Assembly: GCF_964199755.1 (NCBI RefSeq)
Contig: NC_133897.1
Location: forward strand, 137,894,125-137,958,124
Source: Larus michahellis
Taxonomy: Eukaryota > Chordata > Aves > Charadriiformes > Laridae
Direction: 5' to 3'
Length of the DNA: 64,000 nucleotides
Shown here: positions 11,960 to 24,500 of the stretch, piece by piece
Position numbering within the stretch: position 1 is the first letter of the stretch
Layout: the number at the start of each line of letters is the position of its first letter
Notes under the pieces: generated by a model
Told to the model about the DNA's origin: nothing
What the model saw: the letters and a program-made list of their open reading frames with translations, nothing else
The model's database searches: none
Program-made: the position numbers and the translations under genes

Positions 11960-12265
11960 GTGCATAAAAAGGATAAAAAGTATAAATGTATGGTGTGTAA
12001 GAAGATTTTCATGCTAGCAGCCAGCGTTGGAATAAGACACGGATCACGACGTTACGGAGTTTGTGTAGACTGTGCAGATAAATCTCAACCTGGAGGGCAA
12101 GAGGGAGGAGACCAGGTGCAGGACACAGATTTCCCTAGGGATGAAGAATACGAGGAAAATGAAGTGGGAGAAGGTGATGAGGAGCTTGGTGACGATGTAG
12201 AAGAACAGAACGACCAGTCTCGATGGGATGAATCTGGGGAAGTTTGTATGCCTTTAGATGACTGA
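11960..12265 (+). CDS. ZBTB10: ZBTB10 terminal coding exon
   Basis: The acceptor TTTGTCTTCCATAG opens in phase 0 with GTG CAT. This supplies V-H, the last ligand of zinc finger 2, followed by KKDKKYK. Next comes a degenerate third finger: C-M-V-C, then a single His in the motif [12 protein letters not shown], then C-V-D-C. The tail is strongly acidic ([16 protein letters not shown] and similar) and ends [13 protein letters not shown] with TGA at 12263-12265. The exon contributes 101 codons. The closing sequence is the main ground for calling ZBTB10. The acidic tail may serve in protein contacts, but that is inference. Confidence 0.95.
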   Translation: MHKKDKKYKCMVCKKIFMLAASVGIRHGSRRYGVCVDCADKSQPGGQEGGDQVQDTDFPRDEEYEENEVGEGDEELGDDVEEQNDQSRWDESGEVCMPLDD

Positions 12266-12376
12266 CAGAGCATATGACTTCAGGGTGCCGTGAATGGACA
12301 CTATATGGATTGACTATTTGAATTTTTGGACTGAAGGCTTGCGAAATATGGTACAGGCTGGATGGTAGTTATGTTG

Positions 12377-12383
12377 CTGTGAA
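12377..12383 (+). promoter_or_regulatory. Candidate miR-27 seed match (CTGTGAA)
   Basis: CTGTGAA pairs with bases 2-7 of miR-27 and has A opposite base 1 (7mer-A1 type). It lies 112 bases after the stop codon. ZBTB10 is a reported miR-27a target in human cells, which makes this seven-base match worth noting. By itself such a match is common by chance. Confidence 0.35.
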
Positions 12384-13160
12384 AAATGTAGGGTCAAAGC
12401 CTTATAGCAAAAAAGGATTATTAATTTTTTTATGATATTTGCACAGGACTGTACAGCATACAACCATTTGGTTGAATTATACAGAGTCCTCACATCTACA
12501 GTCAGTTATCAAAAGAAAAATGTATTTTTTATTATTTATAGGATATAGCTACTTGGGTCCTATTCAGACATAGTAGTAACTGTACTTATGTTACACATTC
12601 ATGTATCTGTTAACATGAATGAAGAAAATTGCAACTTGGTATGGAAATACAAAGACAGCTTTCCCAAATCCACTCGTACTTTGTCAATTAAGCTAACTTG
12701 GGCTAGTGGCTCTTGTTTCTACAAGCATGTCTTTGCCATACAAACCTTACCTCTCCCGTACTCTGATAGGTGAAAGCCAATCATTTAAATATGCATCACA
12801 GATAATGCCAACACCATATTGAAATTTGGTTTTAAAACTTTTGGCTCTATGCTGGCAGGTGGTATAGGTGATAAGCACTGGAGAAGTTAATAATGGCATT
12901 AATTTAGTGTCTGTTTCCTCAACAGTTTTGAATTTTCAAGAAGGTTGTTACTGATTCGTCAGTTCCATAATGATCTTGCAGAAGAAATGACCAATCATGA
13001 AAATAATAGACTGATCAAAGCATGGGTAACTCTTCTGCCGCTTAGTCAAAAGAGATAGTCATGCTAAAAGGTGTCTGATGTAATAATGTTTCCTTCCTCC
13101 TCTAAGGCCCCCCTCCTCTCAAACTTTTTGACTTCCCTGGTGTATACCTCAGTCCCACAG

Positions 13161-13166
13161 AATAAA
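13161..13166 (+). other. Candidate poly(A) signal AATAAA
   Basis: First canonical AATAAA after the ZBTB10 stop codon (about 0.9 kb downstream). It would give a short 3'UTR isoform lacking the G-quadruplex motif. Confidence 0.4.
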
Positions 13167-14140
13167 ACCACAAGGAATGGAGAAAGTGTCATATTAAATG
13201 AATTTTTGGTTGATAAATTTCTTACTTGTCCAGTTTTTGGCTAGTTTATGTGATGTGAATTGGACACTAGGCTATTGTGCCCATTGTTTGTCATTAAAAT
13301 GAACACAAACTATTTTTTATTCTTTTGTACTTAATGGGTTGTTGCTAGTTTTTAATATAAACAAACTACATTTAACTTGTTGACTTAATTTGCTGGAATT
13401 TTTTTTTTTAAAGAGAAACAGTCCAAAGCAAAATAATGCTCTTTGAGTTGTCTACTTTTCAGGATGATATGCTCCCTACGCTCTTTATTGCAAATTTTCT
13501 AGGAGGCATTGAAACTTGAATTTTCGTAGCCATGTGGATTTTTTTTTTTCCCTAAGCTTGTAACATTGTACCAATGATTTCAGGCCTCTTTCATAGGGAG
13601 GGGAGGGCATTACACCTTCATCTTAAGCTCCTCTGTATTGTCCAGCCTAAGGCAAATGAATTCAGGCAATCATTGGAACAATTCACCTGATGTACTATTA
13701 CGTCACAATGAGTAAATATGCAGAGCATTTATCATGACACGTAGCTAGGCCAGTGTGACAGTACTGTATAAAAACCAATTGAGGGTCACCATATTTTTCA
13801 GCTTTCTTTAATTTTAAAATGAGTATATTTTTTTCCTATTTTATATCAGGTAACTAAATTATGCTAGTTGTGTGGATAACTTTGAACTATGCTTTGACGG
13901 ACAGAATCTTAATGGTGCTCCATCTGATCAAAGTTGGTATGTATTTAAAGAGACAAGCTTTACTGTTGTCCTTTACATCAGTAGAACAGTAACATAATGT
14001 TAAGACATTGTTTTTGCTGATTGAAGCTGAGATAAGTTTGAACTACAGTTATATGGGAATTAAAATGCTTTTTTTTATCACCCACTTGTTTCATTGGTAG
14101 TTTCCACATCATTGTAAACCTAACAGATGATTAGTTTTTT

Positions 14141-14162
14141 GGGGGAGGGTGGGGAGGGTGGG
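14141..14162 (+). promoter_or_regulatory. G-quadruplex motif, MYC-like
   Basis: Five G-runs separated by single A or T loops. The last 18 bases, GAGGGTGGGGAGGGTGGG (14145-14162), equal the core of the human MYC promoter quadruplex. They are on the sense strand of the probable ZBTB10 3'UTR, so both a DNA and an RNA quadruplex are possible. Confidence 0.85.
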
Positions 14163-14398
14163 ATGCCTTTTTTTACACTGAAGAATACATCTTATTCTCA
14201 TTGTTCTAGGCTGAAATGAGTAATGTGTAATTCTGGTGGGGTCCAAAGTAGAAATTAGTTGGGCAAAGATGATATGAATGAAAAAGTATTTTAAACGTTA
14301 AAGTAATGTTCTGCTTTGTGAATATGTAAGTATAGCATAAAGATTTTTCCATCCCACTTATCCCCTTTAAAACCATAGTTTACAATTGGTAGATCTGT

Positions 14399-14426
14399 CT
14401 ATATATATAAATATATATATATATAT
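14399..14426. repeat. (TA)n microsatellite
   Basis: Almost pure alternating TA run with one AA interruption, in the probable ZBTB10 3'UTR. Confidence 0.95.
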
Positions 14427-15525
14427 CTGAAATTCACCTAAATCTGCTTTATTAGAATACTGCTCACTTAATGCTTAGAAACTGGACCTGGCTCTACATT
14501 CTTAATGTATTTTCCTTTTTTTTTGTTTTGTTTTGTTTTTTTTTTTTCCTCAAGGTATGAACTTATTCTCTTGGAACTGAACCTTCTTTTACTACTTAAA
14601 TCATTTATGTATATCTGGTAAATTATGACCAAATTTGTTGTTAGACTGCATACAGTAAATTGAAATATACACTTCGTACACTACAGAATTGTTGTGCTTT
14701 TGTTCTGATTATATTTGAAAAAGCAGGCTTTGATAGAAATTAGTGTTATTTATAAATATTCAGTTATTCACTGGCCTTAATATTCTGTTGCATTGTGACA
14801 ATCATCGTTTCCTTGATAATACTTAACTGCTTGTTTTTAGAAGCTGCATGTAATTGCCCTTGGTAGGATCGGAGGGAGAGGGATGACTGTTGAAATGTGA
14901 TACTGGCTCTTTAGCAAATGGTGTGAAATAGTTTAATGGAGATCCACTCTTCTTGCGTTGGAGAACCAAAGGAATTTGTTTGGATGCTATCTGCAGTCTG
15001 AATTTTCTAAGCTGTTTATTCAGAAGTTATTTTAAATATACTACGTTGATTGGGGAGCTCTAAATTAATAAGAGCCTATTTCCTAAGAATAACTTCAAAA
15101 AAAGGGACAGCTCAAATTTCTTTGTTATAAAAAGTAAGAAGAGATTTCTGTTTGCACTAGAAATTGTCTTCCCCTTAAAAAATGCTGGAGATATACTGTA
15201 GTAGCATGGTAGTGAATTTTAGTTTGTCTCTTTTCGGGTTTTTTGATTTATTTTTTTTCCTTTTTAAGAGACAAAAGACTAATGCCCTTAAACTGGCCTC
15301 GACATCAAATTAAAAGATATCCAGTCTTTCCTTTTGTTGTCTGATTAAACACTTCTCAAACCAAATGTCTCAGATTTGCTTATGTGGGCCAATGCCACAC
15401 GAGTAGTTTTATGAAAAGAATCATGTATGTTATAAAAACAGACAAACGCAGAGTTGTGATGTTGAGATTGCCCCTTTCTGTGGGTTTTTTGTTTGCTCTA
15501 CAAGCAGTGGTGGTTATCTTTTAGA

Positions 15526-15531
15526 AATAAA
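15526..15531 (+). other. Candidate poly(A) signal AATAAA
   Basis: AATAAA followed within about 25 bases by GGTAGGGAACTGTGGTG, a G/T-rich stretch of the kind found downstream of cleavage sites. This is the best-looking of the candidate ZBTB10 signals. Confidence 0.4.
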
Positions 15532-18500
15532 CATACAGAGCACTTCCTGGTAGGGAACTGTGGTGCAGGACAAAATCAAATCAGTAAGTAAATTCACTTT
15601 GATTAGAAGTCCCTGTCAAAGTATATGTGATGTGAGGAAGACAGACAAGGTGAAAAGCATTTGTCTGATGCCAGTGTTACTCCAATGCAGTAGCAAGCAT
15701 TTTTCAATTGCAATGTCAGATGCATCTTGCAGGAAAAATGGCATTTTTTTTTTCCAATTGTGTAGGAAAATGTAATAGTTCAGCTTACAAACAGATCTTC
15801 TACTAAATTAATTTTCTGAACTGAAACCACTTTTGAAATCCAGAAATGATACTTCGTTGTCAACACAATGGTGCACCCTAAGAAGTAAGAGTTGAAATTA
15901 CTGGTCCCCATAGTATACACTATTACTTTTTGAGATGCATATACGTCTGCAAATGCAGTTTTCAGGTATTACTACATGCCCCTCTTCCTTCTGAAAAGAG
16001 TAAGTATTACCAGGTGAAGAAAAGTTTGGGGCCAGGACATCGCCATGTGGTAGGCTTCTAGTTGTGGGTCACAGTAATGCTGTTAGCAGGAGATGCTTTC
16101 TTTGCCTAGCTTTAGGTTGGTAAGGCTTTTAATAGGATTTTCTTTAATGAGGCCAGTCTCTGTGGTTTGCTTGCTTTAAGTCTTGTTTCACTTGACTTTT
16201 CCTGTTCTTGACACAAGTCTCCCCCTTGTTCTAAAATATTTCTGTAGTCTGCTGACCCCACACAAGATGCAGAATTCACTTTGCAAGAAGTGTACCTTAT
16301 TGGTTGTTCCTTTGTTCTTTGCTGTATTTAAATGGCTTTGGAAACTACTAAGAGAAATGAACGCAAGATAATTGACACTACCACTAGCCTGAAAAACTTG
16401 TTGTGCCAAAAGAAAGTTGAAAAGGAGAAAAATGTTGAATGCAATGTGATAAGTGGATTTGAGTTGTTACAGTTCCTCTGCTTTGCTACATGAGTGTTTC
16501 AGACAATTCGCTGTATTTCACTCTAGCACAATTTGGTGGCAACCTTCTGATGAAGAAGCTATGCAAGAAGCCCGGTTTTGAGTTTATTCTGTTCCAGGAT
16601 ATGGTCCAGACTCTGCAGAAGTAGTACCACTGAGTAGTTTTCTGTAGATATTTCACCATATACCCTTCTGTTAGCATCCCTCTTCACTATGTAATGTTAC
16701 CCTTTTTTTGTTTGATAAATGTTTGCTCCTTAGAACTGAGATTTGTCTCTTACATGTTTTAGTAGCATATTACTGTGTTTCACTAAACAGTGTAGTAAAG
16801 GTTAAGTATTGACACAATGGATAAAAAGAAATAAATTAGTTTTCATACAGTATCCTTTAACAAACCTGTAATAAAGTAAGTCTTTTGTAATAAAGAAAAC
16901 ACAGGTTTGAAATCCAGGGGCAGGGGCATTGCTGAGCTGAACCCTTTGAGATGTTGAAGATCCTACATATACTTCGCTATGGGTTTTTAAAATACTTTTG
17001 TGTGAAAAAAGGTAAAAATATACTAGAAGGATCCTATGAATTAAACTGGAAAATAGAATTGGCTTAACAAGTACTTTGTGTTTAACATTTTGGCAATTTG
17101 AAGCGAATGTTTAAAATAAGCTATACATAATGTTTTGCCTACCTGAATTGATTTGGATTAGCCACTTCAGAATACAGACATAAGTAATTTCTAATATATT
17201 GGTATGTAAACATAATTTCAAGGCTTCTAATACTATGTGCACCAGTCGTTTAAGTTACCATACTGCAAATAAATTTAAAAAAATCACTATTTCATTCTAT
17301 CTATTTTTATCTGTGGCCTGCCTCCTCACCCTCCACAAGTAGATGCAGAGAGATTTCTTTGGATGGATAAGTGTTAACATACAATCATTTGCTGCAAACG
17401 ACTTAGTTTCTGCTTCTGACATAGAACAGAATTTATAGAATAGAATTCTGTCTGTAGAAAACAGAATTTATTTTAAGGTTGTATTTTAAACTTCACTCAT
17501 AATAAGGCAGATCACTTTAAGATAACTAGTTTCCAAAAACCAGCATCCCAGATAAGATGTGTATTCCTAAAACTGGATTTTAGACAAACTTCAGCGCAGC
17601 ATTCAGCAGATTACTTAAGGGATACTTTAGACACAATCTAGTGCATACCAGAAGGATTGGATCCCCTCAGAAACGCAGTTGTACTGTGCGTGCCCAAAAT
17701 CTTTGCCATGGTATTTTGTTCTCTCTGAGATGTTTGGAAAAAGTGTTTTCACCTGGGTTTCTCAAGTGCTTCCTGACTGAGTAATGCTGGATGTGTGTTT
17801 GAACTGATCTTTGGCTTCTGTTTTATTCCTACATGAGTGTTATTTTTAGTAGGTTATGCACAAGTGGGTTCCTTTGCTTAAAAAATGATCAGTTCTTTCA
17901 AGGATTTGAAAGCATCAAAACTTTCTCTTTGCCCCGTAGAGAAAATTTTAGGTTCTTTATCCTGGATAGGCAAATCTGCTTGTACATCTTGACATGGATA
18001 CAAGGGGTTTGTGAAGACTGAGGCCTCCATCTCTTTGGCTTTTCCTATTAGCTGGCTCTGTGTGGCTTTCTGTCTGATCGTGCGCAAGAAATATGCGGAT
18101 AAAGCAAGTAAGAAAATTGTCTTGTGGGAGACAATGGCTCTGGTTTTGGGAGAGCCTGGAAAGTAACATGTAGGCCATTGAACGAACTTCTGTATTACTT
18201 TTAAAATTATCTGAATTGTTTCAAGATTTGAATATATTTTCAGCTTGTTAATTGTTATATAGTCATGTGATGTTTTCTTGTTAAATTTACGTAAACTATT
18301 ATGTTTTGTCTCAGTATGTTGGGAAAAGAGCTTCAGATTCCACAGAATAGCATTGACTTAGTAGCTAGAAAGAAGCAGCAGGGAAAGAAATATGTTTGTT
18401 AAAATTCATCAATCTAATTAGATAAGAATTAACATTGGGAGGGCAATCAGTTGTAGAAGACGAACTGAAAAGTTCGTGGGAGGGTCATGAAAAAAGCCAG

Positions 18501-21500
18501 CGCTGAATGAAATGGTCTCTAGCTGCTTTCTTAATGGACCTGAAGTCAAGCTGCATTCATCAAGGACAGGAAAAGATGCTTATCTCTGCAGCATGGCTGA
18601 GTTGATGCTGCTGTAAAAACCCTTAACTCTTGAAATGCTGACCTTTTAAAGGATAGACCTAAAATCAAACTTTTAAACAGTCGGCCTCTTTCTAGCCCTT
18701 TAACTTGAAAACACCTCCAGGATTAACTGTTAAGAGATACCAAATTTAGGCTGAGAAACAGCCTAAATTATTTTCAAATCAAAGAGGGTGTTTTGAGCAT
18801 ATAAGTGGTTATACCACCTCAGTGCATTTATTTCCTAAATTCATGCAGTAGAGGCACAGTGCTAGTTCGCTTCATTCAAAGATACACTATTAATATGTCT
18901 ATGCATTTTTGTTGTCTTTCTCAGAAATTGAGGTAATTAGAAAAGGGGGGGGGAGTGGGAAGATTTATCTTTAATCTCTGAGTAATTGGAATTTGGGAAG
19001 ATGCTTGCCTTTTAAACCTTACTGAGACTTGATATGCCAAGATGTTTATAAAGTGCATGGGATATATAACATTACTCTGGCTAAGTTTGAAAAAGTCACC
19101 ATTGCCATGTTTAATTGTATTTTTTTCAAATCTATTGGAGTTGTAATCTCAAAGTGATCTTTACTGTAATACCTTTAACATAATTTACAACTTCAAATAA
19201 TCTCAGTTTCTGGAAACAGATATGACTATATAATGTTAACAAAGAAGTTGTCAATAACCCCTTCTGTTGAAAGGTATTATTCTGCCCTGGATTCCTCCTC
19301 AAATGATGGTTTTTACTGTCTGGAAGATGTGGAAAGCGGTATGGTGCCCACTGTACGCTCATGGCAGGGGAGTGGAAAACCTGTTAATCTGCAAAAAAGG
19401 CACATATAAATTCATACTGGAAGCAGACTTTTCCCTTGGAATTTCTTGCACCTTCCTCTGAAGCATTTTAGTTTTGAAACCTGAATAGTAGTATTAAGAG
19501 ACCGCTAGTCAGTTTGAACTGGTGTGGTAATTTTGGTGCTTATACACAATTTAATAAAAATACGATCTCATTACAGTGCTGCACAGCTCTTAACTGCAGT
19601 TATTACTGTTTGCACTGCTTTAATAGTGATAGCTTTCAAACTGGTGTAGTCTGATTACAGTGTTTGACAGGGCTTTGTAAAAGCCCTTTGTTGTCCATTT
19701 GTGCCATGGCCTGCTGGGTGACACAGGGGAGGTTATTTTGTCCCATGTATGTCTTTCCCTGGTTACATCGTTGCCTCTTTTTTTCCTTTTTGCTGAGATA
19801 CTTCATAAAGCTCTCCTGAAGTAGTGAGAAAAGTGCCATTCGATAGCCTAAGTACTGGAGTACCTCTGTATATCTGTGGTGTTTAATGAGAATTATTGGA
19901 AGTTCCTCCTCTTTGATGTAGGTTTAGAAAAGAATCTAAAACTGAATGCGGTTTTAAGTTACCACATCAAATGATTTAACTTGGAGCATATTCATTGTGA
20001 TGGATGACTCATTTCTTTATCATCACAAGCTAAAAATTTCAGCTGTTCTCTAAGAAACAGTTCTACCTGTTTATCTTGCACCAGATACTCCCTTTTTTTT
20101 CCTCTTCACAGGCTGTAATGCTTCAACTGAGCTCATAATTATCTTTTCTCTACTTCTGTTAGATGGCTCAAATGATTGTCCCTCTAGATCTGTAGACTTC
20201 CTTCCTTGCTGGAGACAAAAACTCTGGAAAGGAGTTCTGTAGGAAGAAATCCAGTGGAGTTAGTGAGAACTGGGTCTGATAAATATGAGCTGATAGTTGC
20301 AAAAAACCTTGATTTTTCTCAATGCAATCATAGTAATTAATTAAACAATGGGAAAAGACTAATAACATTTAATATAAGTTCTGGGCTATAAAATACTGGG
20401 CTGGGGGGGGTGTTGTGATGCTGCCTTTTTTTTTACTGATGTTAATGAAGATGATTGGTTTTCCCCACACCCACTAAAGGTAGAACAGTTACAGTAAATA
20501 TTTAAAGTGAATGCATCATGGGCATCAGCCAAACAACTGACTGCAAACTGTCTGCAAATTTGGTGTATCCTGAAGATTGCTAGCTTGTTAGAATACTTAA
20601 TAAATTATTTGTAAGCAAACAAACAGTAGCTTTTAATTCTGGATTTGATGACACCCTTTTAAAACACTTCAGGTGAAGTATCTTAAAACATAGTTTGGGG
20701 GTTTTTTATGTAACCAGCATTTGGAACTATATTGGACTAACTGTAAATTACTGAAAGTCATTTGTATTTCTGTAACTTGATATTGGTGTCTCAACGCAAT
20801 ATATTTAATATCAAGTAACCACCTGATTGCTGGACCTGCCATAGAGCCTGCCAGTCAGTTCTCTAATGAAGAATGGCCGGAAACAACGGAAAATACCATA
20901 GGAGAGGGAACCCTCAGCTTTGGCACAGCAGGGAGGAGGACCCCTGCTTTTAAGAATTCCTTTCACAGTAAAACTGCATGGAATTAGATTTATGTACTTT
21001 GGAAGGCGGAAGGACTGAGTCAGTCCTGCTGGAATTTGAACTTTTGTGCTAGGGCGCTTAGATATTTCAAGTCTGAACTTACACCGCATCCCTTTTAACA
21101 GTATGGAAGAGCTTCGTTGGTACGTTTGTAGCATTAATTCTGCAACTTGGTGTTGCCATGTCAGATTTTGTTTTTAAAGCCACTTAAACTAAACGTTTAC
21201 TTTTTTTTTTTTTGTAAAGCTGCTTCTACATGAGCACTTGAGAATCCAGTATTTGACACCCTGTGTGTAGTCACAATTTAATGCAATTGATATATAAAAG
21301 ATAAAATATGCAGTACCTTTTCACATGCAACAAGGGCTTTGTCTTTCATCTTGCAGTCGTTACTTCAGATAGATAAGCAAGCTTGAGCTCAGGTTGCCTT
21401 CCTTTGTTCCTGTAGGGATACTCAGAATTTCACTTTGAAATGCAGCTGCTCTCCACCTCTCAGTGATTTTTCCTGTACCAAATGAAACATCCAACTCCTC

Positions 21501-24500
21501 ATACCATATTTAGCTTATTTGGTAAACACAGAGTTTGAAACCTGGTATTTTTTACACTATATAACTTCTTTCCAAGGAAAAAAAAAAGCTGCTCAGTGTT
21601 TTTCAGGTGCTAAAATAAAGGTTGTACCTGAACATTTGACCTCTCTATGTTCAGGATGGCCAAAGCAATATCTTATTAATGCATTTAATAGTAATGTAGT
21701 ATCAACTTTGCCTCGAAGCAATCTCTGGTGGTTCCATGCCAAAGTGTGTGCCTTCAGGCACAACTGTAATTATGAACAAAACGTGGTACGGAATGCAGTT
21801 GTGCTAGAGAAGTGCAGCAGATCTTTTGTGCAGGTGAAGTGGAAGAAATTGAGGTATGGGTAAAGCCGGGGCTGCTGCGGCACAAAGCGTTGCCAGCCAG
21901 CCTTGTGACACAAAAAGCTTTTCAGAAAACCTTGTTTGTGTCCTTCTTGTTTGCTCTCTGCCAAGAAGCGATGCTCGTCCTCTAGCATGTGGTTTTCTCC
22001 TTAGCATCATCTCTGCGGGATAAAATGCAAGTACATCAGGTGTCCCACCTTCTTTCCAGGGAGAGGGGTATTCTTTTGAGCTTGGTGTTATTTAATTTGT
22101 AGCCTTCTCTAAATAGCGTGGGAAGACTGTGGCAGTTGTTGGGGCTTCAGATACCTGGTAAACTCTGTCATGAGAGGTGGTGTATGTTCAGCTTTAAGTT
22201 TGATACAGAGCTCTCTGTTACCTCTTAACAGAGCTCACACGTTATGTAGGTGATAGGGATGACACACTCAATATTGACAGATTTTGTCAAGTCTGTACTG
22301 TTGCTTCTTGTCAGTTTGAGCAGTCGGTGACTGATGCAATTGATTCATCGGTATCTTGTATCTTCTGCTGTTATCAGCTAAAAGGCAAGGGGCAGGGATT
22401 CAATTTCTGATTTAAATCCTTTTTATGATGTTTGCTGGCTAAGCTGCCAGTGCTAATAAGCTACTTTACTCTTAAGCTTTATCAGTTTGCCACTGCTGTT
22501 GTTAAATCTAAGTAAAGTACAAATCAGCCTTGTCAGATCATCGTGATTTAAAAGAAATAATGAGGGAATCAGCACGGATGCTATGCAAAGGACCAGTCTG
22601 CTTTTACTCAGGTCTGGCTCGTTTAGAAATTACTGCATTCAGACTTCTATTTTCATAAAAAATAATTTTAATTTTCTGAAAATTTATCTATGCCTCGTTT
22701 ATCACATACTTGTGATCAATTTTTTCTTATTTTCCAGCAAACTATAAACCAATTCAAGCTATTTTTGTCTAGTGTCCCCTGCCCCTCACCGAGGCTGAAT
22801 GACCTTGCTTTAGAAAAGGACTCTGTCAAGTTGCCTTCTGGCTTCCAGTACTTGAGACTGTAAAAGATCAATTTCAGTTGTTAGGTGTCCACGGTCTTTT
22901 GCCATTTTGTTGCATAGAAATTTTTCAGCAGTGGAAAGTTTGTTTTCTTTGAGCTGTTTTCTGAGGTTTTTCATTTTCCTTGTTACATATATAAACCTAG
23001 TTATAAACCTGAATGATGTATTGTTCTGAAAGATTGCATGAATCACACTCTCATTAAACTACTTTCACATTCGGATACAATTTTTTCATGTTGTGGCAAC
23101 AGGGAAGTGCAATTCATTACTTCGCTCGTTTTTTTTTAAAAACAAAGAACAACAACAAACCCTTAGGGTTGGGGCATTTTTGCTAGTATTCTTGAATGTC
23201 TTGGGCCCTATATTCGTGTTAATAACATCCAAACCCAAAGGGCTGATGAAGCAAAGGCGACTTAGTTCTCCAGGTGTCTTCTGTCACTGAAAAAAAAGTG
23301 ACACCCTGGGAACTGGTGCTGGGAGAAACAATGAAGATCCTCCATCCAGCTCCTATCAGAAGTTCACACTGCGTACAACACTCATCTTTGCATCGCCATG
23401 AGCTGTTTCTGGGCTGACAAGAGACCAGAAGACTTGGAACTATCCTGTACGTCCTGTGCAGTCAAGGTGCAGACATTTCAATTTGTAAACTCTGTGTTTG
23501 TGTAAAGAAAAGGCATCGCTTTCCAGTACAATCAGTGAAAAAGAAAGTAAGTGCCTCCAAGTCAGTGAGTTATTTTGGATCAGAAGGTCACTTCTGAAGC
23601 AGAATGCTCCATCATCCCCACTTACCCTCCTTCAGTTTATATTGCAGAGCTCTCTGAATGCTTCATTGAACTCCTTTTCAGTGAAACTAAACTCAAAAGC
23701 GTACTTCGGGAGCGCTCCTGATATGCTTCAACCATGAATGCTTCGCTGTCCATGGGACCAAATTAGAGCTAATTCAAAGGAAAATTTCCTTGAAACGTGT
23801 ATAGTTTGAACAACTGTTTACAGATCTGCTTTTATGGGGTCACGGAAGTTAAAGACATGGCCAAAATGGCCCCAAATCAATGTTATCCTAGAGCTGTGCT
23901 GCTTTTGCTTGCATCAACCATACCAAAGACCAAAATGAGGATACATAGAATTTCTTACATTCCAAAGTAATTACTGAAAAAAGTGATTTGCAAACCATGA
24001 TAATTACTGGCAGTTTTTCCTACCCGAGGTCTTTAACAGTGTGATGTTGTGCAGCCTGGGAGCTGGGGGAGTATTTATCTTCCTGCTGATGAAGCAGTAC
24101 CTCCAATCTTGCATGTTCTCACCTATTTTCTTTGTGTTGCATCAGTATCCTGCTGTTGCTTAACTTTTTTGGATGAAGCTGAAACCAACAAAGACTCTTT
24201 AAATTTTAAAATCTTTAAACTCCTTTGTAGAACTGTTCTTTTGGTGCAACATACATAGTGTCTTCACTGGAAGTGGTGACAGTAACTAAGGTGGGGGAAA
24301 AGCGGCGGTACTGATAGCTGGATTACTGCTCTCTAAGTTGTGGATGTGATTATCCTAACCTTTTGCTAACATGGTCGAGGGACAAAAGGGACAACCGCTG
24401 TCCTAGAGCTTTCCAGGCGTGTTCCTACTCATGGGGTGTTGTGATGCTTTGGCTCTCGTAGGGAATCTCGTTATTCCTCTGAAAAACATTAGGTATAACA

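Larger units (their letters stand above)
12266..17275 (+). other. ZBTB10: Probable ZBTB10 3'UTR (end uncertain)
   Basis: AT-rich, repeat-poor sequence follows the stop codon with no competing gene. Many AT-rich stretches with ATTTA-type words are present. Candidate poly(A) signals AATAAA occur at 13161, 15526, 16830, 16870, 16889 and 17269, and an ATTAAA at 13293. The one at 15526 is followed by a GT/TG-rich stretch, the best-looking downstream element. Which signals are used cannot be told from sequence. A G-quadruplex motif (14141-14162) and a miR-27 type seed match (12377-12383) lie inside. Confidence applies to the first few kilobases; the 3' limit is a guess. Confidence 0.6.
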
